DNA of 15,419 bases. It comes from an uncultured Paenibacillaceae bacterium. Lineage in GTDB: Bacteria > Bacillota > Bacilli > Aneurinibacillales > Aneurinibacillaceae. Below are positions 7,520 through 14,623 of this stretch, piece after piece. Each line of letters begins with the position of its first letter. Position 1 is the stretch's first letter. The position numbers were made by a program, and so were the translations under genes. The notes below the pieces were generated by a model that saw only the letters and a program-made list of their open reading frames with translations, searched no databases and was not told where the DNA came from. The stretch is taken from NCBI GenBank assembly GCA_937874515.1, contig CALNBV010000064.1:1-15419 (forward strand). The letters are read 5' to 3'.

Positions 7520-9055
7520 CTAAGCGCCAGCCAAGTTTTCTTTATAAGTTATTTCTTCAACTTTAGTACTGTCCGGAGCAAGGGTGTATTTTTCTAACAT
7601 CTCCCTAAATTCATCCCCATTTAGTACTTCTTCCTTTAAAAGATGGTCTAACCCATGTTGAAAAACGGGCAAATGAAGGTGGAGAAGGTTTCTCGTTTTC
7701 TCTAAGAGATTGTTTAAAATTCGCTGGCGTTCTTCATGAAGATCTTCCTTCGTAACCATATCCATCTTCACAATACCCAAACGGGATAAGCCACAATCAA
7801 TCATGGTATTCACCAGATGCAATGCCTGCTCAAAGTCATTTCGTGAACCTGTACTGCGTCCACCATAAAGAATCTCTTCTGCCACCGCTCCACCAAGAGC
7901 AATCATAATTTGTTGCTCTAAATAGTCAACGGTATACAGGTATCTTTCTTGCTGTGGACTTTGCCGGACATACCCAAGAGCCTGGCCCCGGGGACGAAGG
8001 GAAACCTGGGAAACGGAACGGGGACGAACCTCTTCCGAAACAATAGCGTGGCCTAATTCGTGTTTCGCCACACGTTCTCTTTCTTCGGCAGTGGATTCTT
8101 TATCCGTTTGTTCTCCCATCATCACTTTGTCTATGGCGTAAGAAAAATGGCGTTGGGTAATTTTATCACTTTCTTCACGGAATGCATAAATTGCCGCTTC
8201 ATTGGTTACACTTTCTAACTGAGCACCAGAAAAATTAAAGGTATCCCGGGCAATGGCATCCAGGTCCACATCATCAGCCAGGGGCTTATTACGAATATGG
8301 ATTTCTAAAATATGCTTCCTTGCTTTCTTGTCTGGCAAATCAACGACAATCTGCCGATCAAAGCGCCCCGGACGAATTAATGCTTCATCCAGCATATCAA
8401 CCCGGTTTGTTGCTGCAATAATAAGAATGCGAGGAGACTCAGATGTGGTAATCCCATCCATTTCAGTGAGCAATTGATTTAATGTCTGGTCGTATTCCCT
8501 GTGTTGATTTCCTTCCCTTTTACCGCCAAGGACATCAATTTCATCAATAAAAATAATGGCGCTGTCTTGATGGTTTTTTTCCGCCTTTTGCTTTGCCTCT
8601 TTAAACAAATCACGAACCCGCTGTGCCCCTACCCCAACATACATCTCTACGAATTGAGAACCGGAAGCAGCAACGAAAGCGGAATTGGTATAGTTGGCAG
8701 AAGCCTTCGCCATTAAGGTTTTCCCTGTTCCAGGAGGCCCTGTCAATAACAACCCTTTTAACGGACGAATGCCATATTTTTTAATATCATCATGATGGAT
8801 TAAGAAATCCAGGGCTTCCCTTAATTCATTCTTTGCCCGTTCCTGTCCGCCAATTTCTTCGAATTTAACCGTTGTTTTTGGCACTTCTACACTTGCCTTA
8901 TTTTGTACCATTGGCATCGCACCCTGGCGAAATAATAAATAACCCAGGAAAAAAAGAATGATGGAAGCAATGATTAAAGGGGCAACATTAATGCCAAGAA
9001 ACATGAGGAAAATAAAAAAAACAGGAAAAGCACCGAGTAATATTTCTTTACCCAT
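7520..9055 (-). CDS. FtsH-like membrane AAA+ zinc metalloprotease, short form
   Basis: This is predicted to be an ATP-driven membrane protease with its catalytic parts in the cytosol. Two close hydrophobic segments (about 5-21 and 25-42) are separated by only a few residues, so the extracytoplasmic domain of about 75-80 residues found between the two membrane segments of housekeeping FtsH is missing. The AAA module follows: Walker A GPPGTGKT (106-113), Walker B IIFIDEID (167-174), arginine fingers in RPGRFDR (228-234). The M41 peptidase domain has KHELGHA (331-337) with the HExxH zinc site, and the likely third ligand D407 in RNDFEQA. The length is 511, against about 640 for B. subtilis FtsH. 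The start overlaps the stop of the upstream membrane-protein gene by 8 bases, which implies translational coupling. It is probably a paralogue, not the housekeeping ftsH, because it does not sit by hpt/tilS. Confidence 0.9.
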   Translation of the reverse strand: MGKEILLGAFPVFFIFLMFLGINVAPLIIASIILFFLGYLLFRQGAMPMVQNKASVEVPKTTVKFEEIGGQERAKNELREALDFLIHHDDIKKYGIRPLKGLLLTGPPGTGKTLMAKASANYTNSAFVAASGSQFVEMYVGVGAQRVRDLFKEAKQKAEKNHQDSAIIFIDEIDVLGGKREGNQHREYDQTLNQLLTEMDGITTSESPRILIIAATNRVDMLDEALIRPGRFDRQIVVDLPDKKARKHILEIHIRNKPLADDVDLDAIARDTFNFSGAQLESVTNEAAIYAFREESDKITQRHFSYAIDKVMMGEQTDKESTAEERERVAKHELGHAIVSEEVRPRSVSQVSLRPRGQALGYVRQSPQQERYLYTVDYLEQQIMIALGGAVAEEILYGGRSTGSRNDFEQALHLVNTMIDCGLSRLGIVKMDMVTKEDLHEERQRILNNLLEKTRNLLHLHLPVFQHGLDHLLKEEVLNGDEFREMLEKYTLAPDSTKVEEITYKENLAGA

Positions 9056-9572
9056 TATTTAAGTTCACCTCTTTCGTCCGAGATAGTACTTTATAGAAAG
9101 GTGAATCCCCATTGGTCATATAAATATAGATATATTCATCATCAATCCGCAATACATAATCCTTGATTACTTTCTTCCCTTTCAATTGGTCAAATACCTG
9201 CTGAATTCGAGAATATTGATGTAAATCAATGGCTTCCGCAATTTGCAATTGGTTTTCCTCCCAAATGGTTTGCATTTTGCCTTCTTGAGATTTAAAATCA
9301 ATCACAATTTTCTTTTCACCGGCTTTTTCCTTTGCCAGCCGTTTAATATCCTGATAATTGGACTGAAATTTGTTCGGATTCTGTAAAGCAATGGTGATCG
9401 TGACTTGCTCTCTTCCAACCTTTAATTCTTGTAGCGAAACATCCTTCATTTTTCCTATTTCATCACGAATGGGTTTTTTCACAAATTGCTCCCCGTAAAT
9501 AAACCACCCGCCAAATAAAATGCACGCACTTAATAAAAAGGATAAAAAGATTGGTAACGGGCGTATCTTCAT
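9048..9572 (-). CDS. Membrane-anchored protein of unknown function, coupled to the FtsH-like protease
   Basis: I do not recognise this 174-residue protein. A short basic start (MKIRPLP) is followed by one hydrophobic segment at about 8-27, then a soluble part of roughly 145 residues, with acidic and basic helices and a beta-rich end (YVLRIDDEYIYIYM). By the positive-inside rule the soluble part is outside the cytoplasmic membrane. There is no lipobox: the Cys at 17 lies in the hydrophobic core (LLSACILF), and a lipoprotein reading with LSAC is possible but the spacing to the charged start and the long hydrophobic run after it argue against cleavage. Its last 8 bases overlap the protease gene, so the two are probably made together. 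It may be a partner, adaptor or substrate of the protease (inference). The ATG at 9572 has GGATTGGAG just before it. Confidence 0.8.
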   Translation of the reverse strand: MKIRPLPIFLSFLLSACILFGGWFIYGEQFVKKPIRDEIGKMKDVSLQELKVGREQVTITIALQNPNKFQSNYQDIKRLAKEKAGEKKIVIDFKSQEGKMQTIWEENQLQIAEAIDLHQYSRIQQVFDQLKGKKVIKDYVLRIDDEYIYIYMTNGDSPFYKVLSRTKEVNLNNG

Positions 9573-9592
9573 TTACTCCAATCCTTTCTATA

Positions 9593-9631
9593 TACATGAT
9601 ATATATTATCGTATATCATGTAGTATATCAT
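9593..9631. promoter_or_regulatory. Operator-like inverted and direct repeats upstream of the membrane protein/protease pair
   Basis: TACATGATATA (9593-9603) and TATATCATGTA (9612-9622) form a perfect 11-bp inverted repeat with an 8-base centre. A third half-site, TATATCAT, recurs at 9624-9631, one 12-base step after the second. The array ends 20 bases before the start codon of the gene at 9572, and TATACT and TAATAT hexamers of the minus strand fall within it, so a bound dimer would cover the likely promoter. Confidence 0.55.
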
Positions 9632-9681
9632 AGATAAAAGGGTTTCTGGTTTTACTATTATTTCCTTTTTTTAGTTGGAAA

Positions 9682-9712
9682 AGAAAAGCACCCTATTTTT
9701 AGGCTGCCTTCT
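9682..9712 (-). terminator. Probable terminator of the ypmB-like gene
   Basis: On the minus strand AGAAGGCAGCCT and AGGGTGCTTTTCT pair with one G/G mismatch, one G-U pair and a bulge, around an AAAAAT loop, followed by TTTTCC. The stop codon lies in the loop. The imperfect stem makes it a moderate call. Confidence 0.4.
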
Positions 9713-10175
9713 CTAAAAGGAACGTACTAATTAATTTTCCAGTATACATATCAATATAATAGTAATTATACTTTTCGTTTTTATCTAAAAAAACAACTTC
9801 CCAAAATTTCTTAGCCCCTTCTTTTCCTGGGGTCACATGTAAAATTTTAATTTTAGAGTTGGATTTTTTCAGGGTATCAACGACACTTTTCCGGGTTACC
9901 AATTTTTTCGCATCATCTACCTCAGACTTGCCATTAATAAACCATGCCATTAAAGGATTCCCCTTTGCATCCTTTCCCTGTACCACGATGCATTGTTCCT
10001 TACCATAATAAACATCCACCTCATCTACTTGCTTAATCGGTGTACTTCTAGCCAGGGATTCCCCCTGGGCTTGAATATCATCAACAACCCCATTTAAATG
10101 AAAGATAAAACTTAAAAAAACAGTCACTCCAATCAGGAGGACAATTCCTAAACTAATTAAAATCCACTTTTTCAA
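9699..10175 (-). CDS. ypmB: YpmB-like membrane protein (DUF5590)
   Basis: The 158-residue protein has a single N-terminal membrane segment (about 4-25, after MKKW) and an extracytoplasmic part. That part resembles B. subtilis YpmB in layout: a central VDEVDVYYGKEQCIVVQGKDAKGNPLMAWF stretch, then a PepSY-like end with KFWEVVFLDKNEKYNYYYIDMYTGKLIS. The pattern of tryptophan-glutamate followed by a beta hairpin and a D-x-x-TGK turn is the typical mark. Its biochemical role is unknown; PepSY-type modules are thought to bind or inhibit extracellular enzymes. The start is TTG at 10175, with GGAGGAG a few bases upstream. In B. subtilis ypmB lies directly before aspB; here two extra genes stand between them. 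The gene is divergent from the small plus-strand unit that starts at 10290. Confidence 0.82.
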   Translation of the reverse strand: MKKWILISLGIVLLIGVTVFLSFIFHLNGVVDDIQAQGESLARSTPIKQVDEVDVYYGKEQCIVVQGKDAKGNPLMAWFINGKSEVDDAKKLVTRKSVVDTLKKSNSKIKILHVTPGKEGAKKFWEVVFLDKNEKYNYYYIDMYTGKLISTFLLEKAA

Positions 10176-10233
10176 AATGCTCCTCCGCCTTGTGTCAAAC
10201 TAACTTAAGTCTTGGAATGGCTAAAAGTGTTAA

Positions 10234-10263
10234 TCATATTCCGCCTGGTAAAGAACATACTAA
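10234..10263 (+). promoter_or_regulatory. Possible sporulation sigma-factor promoter (sigma-E or sigma-G type)
   Basis: TCATATT (10234-10240) matches the sigma-E -35 pattern KMATATT at all seven positions. After 15 bases comes CATACTAA (10256-10263), which shares CATAC with the sigma-E -10 pattern; its first seven bases also match the sigma-G -10 pattern CATNMTA. No good sigma-A promoter is seen here. It stands 27 bases before the TTG start at 10290. Confidence 0.45.
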
Positions 10264-10289
10264 TTTTACGCGCAAGAGGAGGTGAAAGA

Positions 10290-10475
10290 TTGAATCATTT
10301 AAATCTTACCCGGGACGTGGTGGATCAACTTCCAGATGAGATTGCTCAATTATTCACCATGGAACCATCCTGGTTATCCCTTTCCTTCCCTTTACGCCAA
10401 TCAACTGACAGGAACACATCCATTGTTTTTCGACAACCTAATTTCTCCTCATGGATCCAAATGGAGGATGTATGA
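10290..10475 (+). CDS. Small protein, 61 residues, unknown function
   Basis: The reading frame starts with TTG, five bases after AGGAGGTG (10277-10284), a near-perfect ribosome binding site. It encodes 61 residues beginning MNHLNLTRDVVDQLPDEIAQ and ending with FSSWIQMEDV. I do not recognise it. It has an acidic amphipathic first half (DVVDQLPDEIAQLF), no membrane segment and no cysteine. A strong plus-strand terminator begins 39 bases after the stop and a possible sporulation promoter precedes it, so the stretch 10234-10541 reads as a complete one-gene transcription unit between the divergent ypmB-like gene and the convergent mtaD. An overlapping frame at 10336-10602 reads protein-like in places but runs through the terminator. 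A frame error inside this gene cannot be excluded. Confidence 0.55.
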   Translation: MNHLNLTRDVVDQLPDEIAQLFTMEPSWLSLSFPLRQSTDRNTSIVFRQPNFSSWIQMEDV

Positions 10476-10525
10476 GGAATCAATTTTCCCCTACCTATCC
10501 ATCTCTTCATTTGCCCCTGCTTTGA
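10472..10525 (+). CDS. Possible 17-residue coupled micro-ORF
   Basis: The ATG at 10472 overlaps the stop of the 61-residue frame as ATGA and has GGAGG four bases upstream (10463-10467). It encodes MRNQFSPTYPSLHLPLL and stops within the loop of the terminator hairpin. The arrangement fits translational coupling, but the peptide is too short for any statistical support. Confidence 0.2.
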   Translation: MRNQFSPTYPSLHLPLL

Positions 10526-10541
10526 TGCAGGGGTTTTTTTT
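10514..10541 (+). terminator. Strong intrinsic terminator of the small plus-strand unit
   Basis: CCCCTGC and GCAGGGG form a perfect GC-rich 7-bp stem around TTTGAT, followed by eight T residues. The T tract runs into the stop codon of the convergent mtaD. There is no T tract on the minus side, so it works on the plus strand. Confidence 0.88.
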
Positions 10542-11838
10542 ACTCTTGATTAAAGGTTTGAAACATGCGGTTGGCTTGTTCCTTAATATACTCTTCGTCT
10601 AAAGTAAGACACTGTCCATTTTTCACTAATTGGGTCCCTGCTACAAATACATCCCTCACATCCCTGCCACTTCCTGCATAAACCACATGGGAAATGGGGT
10701 CATGGGATGGTTGATAATAGACCTGCTTTGTATCTACTACAATAAAATCAGCCTGTTTCCCCACTTCAAGGGAACCAATTTCTTGGTCCATCAATAATGC
10801 CTTAGCACCATTTCTTGTGGCAATACGCAAGGCCTCAATGGCTGGAACAGCCACAGGGTCTAAATGAACCCCTTTATGTAGTAAAGCAACCATCTTCATT
10901 TCTTCAAATAAATCTAAATTATTATTGCTTGCAGAACTATCTGTTCCTATAGATACACAAATCCCTTTTTCCAGCATTTTAGGTACAGGAGCAATGCCAC
11001 TGGCTAATTTCAAGTTACTTATTGGATTATGGGAAACCTTTACATCATTCCTGGCGAGAATATCCAACTCTTCATCAGTCAGATGAACAGCATGGGCAAC
11101 CAAAGTAGGCTGATTAAATACCCCTAGCTTTTCAAGATGTTCTACTGGACGAGAGCCATAATCCTTTATGTTTTGCTCCACTTCAAATTGGGTTTCTGAC
11201 ATATGGATATGAATAGGAAGGTCCAATTCTTCAGCCCGAGCCACAATTTTTTCAATGTAATCAGGTGGGCAAGTATAGGCACCATGGGGTGACATCATGG
11301 TCTTAATTCTTCCATTGGCTGCCCCGTTCCATTTCTGCGCAAATTCAGAGGCTTCATCTAATTTGCTTTTTTGCACATCAGGTGGGCATAACCCAATTAC
11401 GCCACGGCAAAGGCTAGCACGCATTCCTGATAATTCCACCATTTGGGCCACAGTATCCATGTGGTCATACATATCTACAAAAGTTGTGGTACCTGTTTTT
11501 AGCATTTCTACAATAGAAAGCAACGTGCCCCATTTCACATGTTCAGCAGTAAATTGAGCCTCCAGGGGCCACATTTTTTTCTCTAACCAGTCTTGCAATG
11601 GCAAATCATCCGCATACCCGCGCAATAAAGACATGGCTGTATGGCCATGGGTATTAATTAATCCTGGCATAATGGTCCGCTGTCCAGCGTCAATTATGCG
11701 GTCATATTCCTTAAACTCTTCTGGGGTAGGACCCACATAAATAATGCGATCATCTTCAAAACCGATGGCACCATCCAAAATCACATCATTTTGGTCATTG
11801 ACCGTTAAGACCGTCCCGTGAATAAGCAGTGTTTTCAT
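10540..11838 (-). CDS. mtaD: 5-methylthioadenosine/S-adenosylhomocysteine deaminase family amidohydrolase
   Basis: The family deaminates methylthioadenosine or S-adenosylhomocysteine to the inosyl forms, as part of recycling the by-products of SAM use. The 432-residue chain has the small beta-sandwich at both ends and the metal-binding barrel between. Metal and catalytic residues are visible: HGH at 64-66 in GLINTHGHTAMSLLRGYADD, HIHMSET (H212, E215), VAHAVHL (H249) and GTDSSASNNN (D300). The LRGYADDLPLQDWL stretch is typical of the MtaD branch, but some relatives act on chlorotriazines, cytosine or guanine, so the substrate is assigned by resemblance only. The ATG at 11838 has GAGGTAGAG just before it. 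It follows the polymerase gene by 44 bases with no terminator between, so read-through from that gene is likely. Confidence 0.88.
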   Translation of the reverse strand: MKTLLIHGTVLTVNDQNDVILDGAIGFEDDRIIYVGPTPEEFKEYDRIIDAGQRTIMPGLINTHGHTAMSLLRGYADDLPLQDWLEKKMWPLEAQFTAEHVKWGTLLSIVEMLKTGTTTFVDMYDHMDTVAQMVELSGMRASLCRGVIGLCPPDVQKSKLDEASEFAQKWNGAANGRIKTMMSPHGAYTCPPDYIEKIVARAEELDLPIHIHMSETQFEVEQNIKDYGSRPVEHLEKLGVFNQPTLVAHAVHLTDEELDILARNDVKVSHNPISNLKLASGIAPVPKMLEKGICVSIGTDSSASNNNLDLFEEMKMVALLHKGVHLDPVAVPAIEALRIATRNGAKALLMDQEIGSLEVGKQADFIVVDTKQVYYQPSHDPISHVVYAGSGRDVRDVFVAGTQLVKNGQCLTLDEEYIKEQANRMFQTFNQE

Positions 11839-11882
11839 ATCTCTACCTCTTTGCCGCCTTCATGGTTTTTTTATGTACTCAT

Positions 11883-12773
11883 TCAATTTAACCATTGACT
11901 ATCAATAAATTCAAGAACTTCATCGAGGGATTCCTTTCCCCCATGATGCAAAGGTGCAAATAAGTCCCCTTTATCTTCTAGGCGTTTAGGAATTTTATCA
12001 ATGGTAAAATCTTCAGGGACAAATCCCTTTTCAACCTCTTCCCATGTAACAGGTGTGGAAACAGATGGCAGAAGTCTTGCCCGCAGGGAATAAGGGGCAG
12101 GCAAGGTTTTCCCTGGTGCCTGCTGCACATAATCAATGTACAATTTTTCCCCTCGATTTTTCTTTAAACGTTCCACTGTAAACAAATCCGGCCTTTTCTC
12201 CACAAGAAACGTGGAAAGAAAATGGGATACTTTTCTAATATCTTGATATGTATATTTCCACACGAGGGGCACATACACCTGCATTCCCGTAGCTCCTGAT
12301 GTTTTGGCATAGGATGTTAATGATAAGGCACCTAAGGCATCCCGTAACACAAGGGCAGCTTCCCTTACCCGGGGAAACCCCGGTACAGAAGGGTCCAGGT
12401 CAAAAACCAATTCTGTGGGGTAATTTTCCTTTTCAATCCGATTAAAGGTAATATGTAATTCAAGGCTGGCAAGGTTGGCCAACCAAAGGAGGGTCTCTTT
12501 CGTATTACATACAATATACTCTGTATTTTTCCAAAGGGTTGTTTGAATCCATGAAGGGGCATGGGCAGGAATATTTTTCTGGTAAAAGCTTTCCCCCTCT
12601 ACCCCATCAGGAAAACGAATGACTGTAAGGCAACGATTCATGAGATAGGGAAGGATATAGTCTGATACTTGATATAGATACGTAATGAATTCCAGCTTTG
12701 TGGTTCCTGTTTCCGGCCACATGATTTTATTAGGGTTGGAAATCTTAAGAGTAGATAAAATCGGGTCAACCAA
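11883..12773 (-). CDS. ligD: LigD-type end-joining primase-polymerase (stand-alone)
   Basis: This is the archaeo-eukaryotic-primase-type polymerase of bacterial non-homologous end joining, which fills gaps and trims mismatched ends, preferring ribonucleotides. It is a 296-residue single-domain protein. Visible marks are MNRCLTVIRFPDGVEGESFYQKN (46-67), FDLDPS with metal ligands D125 and D127, KTSGATGMQVYVPL (157-170) and LYIDYVQQAPGKTLPAPYSLRA (211-232) with the third acidic residue D214. The usual SGxKGxH motif reads SGATGMQ, lacking the Lys and His. In B. subtilis LigD this domain is fused to the ligase; here the ligase is a separate gene on the other strand, 55 bases away. The start is TTG at 12773, with AGGGGGA in good position. 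Function with Ku and the ligase is inferred from neighbourhood. Confidence 0.92.
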   Translation of the reverse strand: MVDPILSTLKISNPNKIMWPETGTTKLEFITYLYQVSDYILPYLMNRCLTVIRFPDGVEGESFYQKNIPAHAPSWIQTTLWKNTEYIVCNTKETLLWLANLASLELHITFNRIEKENYPTELVFDLDPSVPGFPRVREAALVLRDALGALSLTSYAKTSGATGMQVYVPLVWKYTYQDIRKVSHFLSTFLVEKRPDLFTVERLKKNRGEKLYIDYVQQAPGKTLPAPYSLRARLLPSVSTPVTWEEVEKGFVPEDFTIDKIPKRLEDKGDLFAPLHHGGKESLDEVLEFIDSQWLN

Positions 12774-12828
12774 CTTAAATCCCCCTTAGGTGATCTGAAT
12801 TTAATTGGATGATATAGGAGTGATTCCT

Positions 12829-13767
12829 TTGCAAATCCCCATTCAACCCATGGAACCCATCCTACGGCCGGATTCCTTTGATAATCCAGATTTTCTTTAT
12901 CAGGTAAAATGGGATGGCATTCGTTGCATTTCCCTCTGGGATGGAGAAAAGCCACAGCACCTCTGGGGTAAAAAGGGGCAAGTTATGACGTCCCACTACC
13001 CTTCTTTTAGGATTACTCCTTCCCACAAGGCCGCCCTTCTCCTGGATGGAGAAATCGTTTTATTAAATGCTGAAGGAAAACCTAGTTTCTCTCACCTAAT
13101 GAAAGTTCACCTTCGTCATAAGAAAACCATTCCAACTGGGTACACCCTTGCCTATATGGTCTTTGACCTATTAATGATGAACGACCAATGGTTAACAGAG
13201 AAACCTTTAATTGAAAGGCAAGACCTTTTACAGGACATCCTGATTCCATCCCAAATGGTACAAATTGTCCCTTCTTTTCCTGACGGTAGCCTGCTGTTCC
13301 AGGTTACAGGGGAACACCATTTAGAGGGCATAGTGGCCAAACGAAAGGAAAGTACCTATCAAAAAGGAAAATCCCATCAAGATTGGTTTAAAATAAAGCA
13401 TAACGTTCGCCTTTCCTGTGTTCTTGGCGGCGTGCTGTGGAAGGATGAGGGAAAACAAGAAATCCGGTCATTGCTTGTTGGGGCCTATTATGATAAAAAC
13501 CTACATTATATTGGCTCTGTTTCAGCTGGCTTACGAGCCAATGACCTGGCCAATTTAAAAAACTCCATAAAGGAACTCAAGGAAAATCATTCACCCTTTT
13601 TCAAGGAACCCCACCTAAAAGCCCCGGTCACATGGGTTCGTCCTATATTAACCATGGAGGTGGAATTCATGGAGTGGTCTGCAGACCAGAAAATGAGAGC
13701 CCCCCACATCCTTGGTTTTTTAACAAAAGCGCCCCAGGATTGTCTATTGGATGAGGAACCTCTGTAA
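12829..13767 (+). CDS. ligD: ATP-dependent DNA ligase of the LigD type (stand-alone ligase domain)
   Basis: This is the nick-sealing enzyme of the end-joining set. It is a 312-residue ATP-dependent ligase: motif I VKWDGIR with the adenylated K27, motif III LLLDGEIVLL (70-79), the YMVFDLL stretch (109-115), motif IV EGIVAKR (166-172), motif V WFKIK (186-190), then an OB-fold region at about 195-312. It has no polymerase or phosphoesterase domain. The start at TTG 12829 is preferred because GGAG lies 8 bases before it and the protein then begins like related ligases (MQIPIQPMEPILRP); the frame is also open from a TTG at 12805. It is transcribed away from the polymerase gene, so both promoters must lie in or near the 55-base gap. 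It ends 4 bases before the convergent ku stop codon, with no terminator visible. Confidence 0.92.
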   Translation: MQIPIQPMEPILRPDSFDNPDFLYQVKWDGIRCISLWDGEKPQHLWGKKGQVMTSHYPSFRITPSHKAALLLDGEIVLLNAEGKPSFSHLMKVHLRHKKTIPTGYTLAYMVFDLLMMNDQWLTEKPLIERQDLLQDILIPSQMVQIVPSFPDGSLLFQVTGEHHLEGIVAKRKESTYQKGKSHQDWFKIKHNVRLSCVLGGVLWKDEGKQEIRSLLVGAYYDKNLHYIGSVSAGLRANDLANLKNSIKELKENHSPFFKEPHLKAPVTWVRPILTMEVEFMEWSADQKMRAPHILGFLTKAPQDCLLDEEPL

Positions 13768-13771
13768 AGGG

Positions 13772-14605
13772 TTAAAGGGTGGCTTTCTTCGATCTTCCCC
13801 TTTTTTTCGGGGCAGCTGCTGTTGTTTGCTTCTTATCCTTTTTGGCAGCATCCAGGCTGGCTTTTAAGGCTTCCATAAGATCAACCACTTTGGCCTGAGG
13901 TGCCGCTACATTAACTCCCACGGTTTCCCCTTCCATTTTCTTACGAATTAAATCTTCCAATTGCTCCCGGTATTCGTCCTTATAGCGGGAAGGGTCGAAG
14001 GAAGTGGTTAATTGTTCGATTAATTGTTGGGCCATGGTTAATTCCTTCTCGGATAATTCAAGGTCCCCTAGCAGTCCAGGAACCATAGCCTGTCCCCTTA
14101 CCTCATCAGGATAATATAGAGTTTCTAAAACAATGCTATTCCCATATACCCGAACACAGGCCAGGTTTTGTTTGGAACGGATTGTGATTTTAGCAATGCC
14201 TATTTTTCCTGTGTTCTCCATGGCAGACCTTAATAAAGCATAGGCTTTGTCCCCTGTTTCATGGGGGGATAAATAGTAAGACTTATCAAAATAAATGGGG
14301 TCAATTTCCTTTAAATCAACAAAGTCTACAATCTCAATGGTCTTTCTTGTTTTAGGAGTAATGTTTTCAATTTCATTTTCTTCCACAATCACATAATGAT
14401 CAGGCTCATATTCATAGCCCTTTACAATATCCTGGGGTGTAACTTCTCCCTCACATTGTTCACAGGTCTTTTTGTACTTGATGGGTACATGGTATTCCTT
14501 ATGCAACATGCGAAAGCGAATATCCTTTTCCTCTGTTGCTGCAAACATTTTCACAGGTATATTCACCATTCCAAAGGAAATGCTGCCTTTCCACATGGTA
14601 TTCAT
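13772..14605 (-). CDS. ku: Non-homologous end-joining protein Ku
   Basis: Ku binds double-strand DNA ends as a homodimeric ring and recruits LigD. The 277-residue chain starts MNTMWKGSISFGMVNIPVKM, the typical bacterial Ku beginning, and has the ring-forming beta-barrel core with DKSYYLSPHETGDKAYALL and LETLYYPDEVR. CEQC at 48-51 is a single CxxC. The C-terminal part after about 245 is lysine-rich (AAKKDKKQ, PKKRGRSKK), as in Ku proteins where this tail contacts DNA and stimulates threading along it. The ATG at 14605 has GGGGGA eight bases before it. It follows the exported-protein gene by 18 bases on the same strand, so the two form an operon, and it converges with the ligase gene. Confidence 0.96.
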   Translation of the reverse strand: MNTMWKGSISFGMVNIPVKMFAATEEKDIRFRMLHKEYHVPIKYKKTCEQCEGEVTPQDIVKGYEYEPDHYVIVEENEIENITPKTRKTIEIVDFVDLKEIDPIYFDKSYYLSPHETGDKAYALLRSAMENTGKIGIAKITIRSKQNLACVRVYGNSIVLETLYYPDEVRGQAMVPGLLGDLELSEKELTMAQQLIEQLTTSFDPSRYKDEYREQLEDLIRKKMEGETVGVNVAAPQAKVVDLMEALKASLDAAKKDKKQTTAAAPKKRGRSKKATL

Positions 14606-14623
14606 TTATTATCCCCCTTTTAT

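Noticed and set aside
10336..10602. 88-codon plus-strand frame overlapping the small gene
   Set aside because: It has no ribosome binding site at its start and runs through a strong terminator into the antisense of mtaD; the frame from 10290 fits the signals better.
12638..12955. 105-codon minus-strand frame covering the divergent gap
   Set aside because: It overlaps both strongly supported end-joining genes in another frame and has no recognisable protein features.
11883..13767. Polymerase and ligase genes as fragments of one broken ligD
   Set aside because: They lie on opposite strands, each is full length for its domain, and each has its own ribosome binding site, so a simple frameshift or truncation cannot explain them.
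13797..13812. CCCC-T7-C-GGGG as a terminator between ligase and ku genes
   Set aside because: It lies within the conserved lysine-rich end of ku, has a very short stem and lacks a T tail on the outer side.
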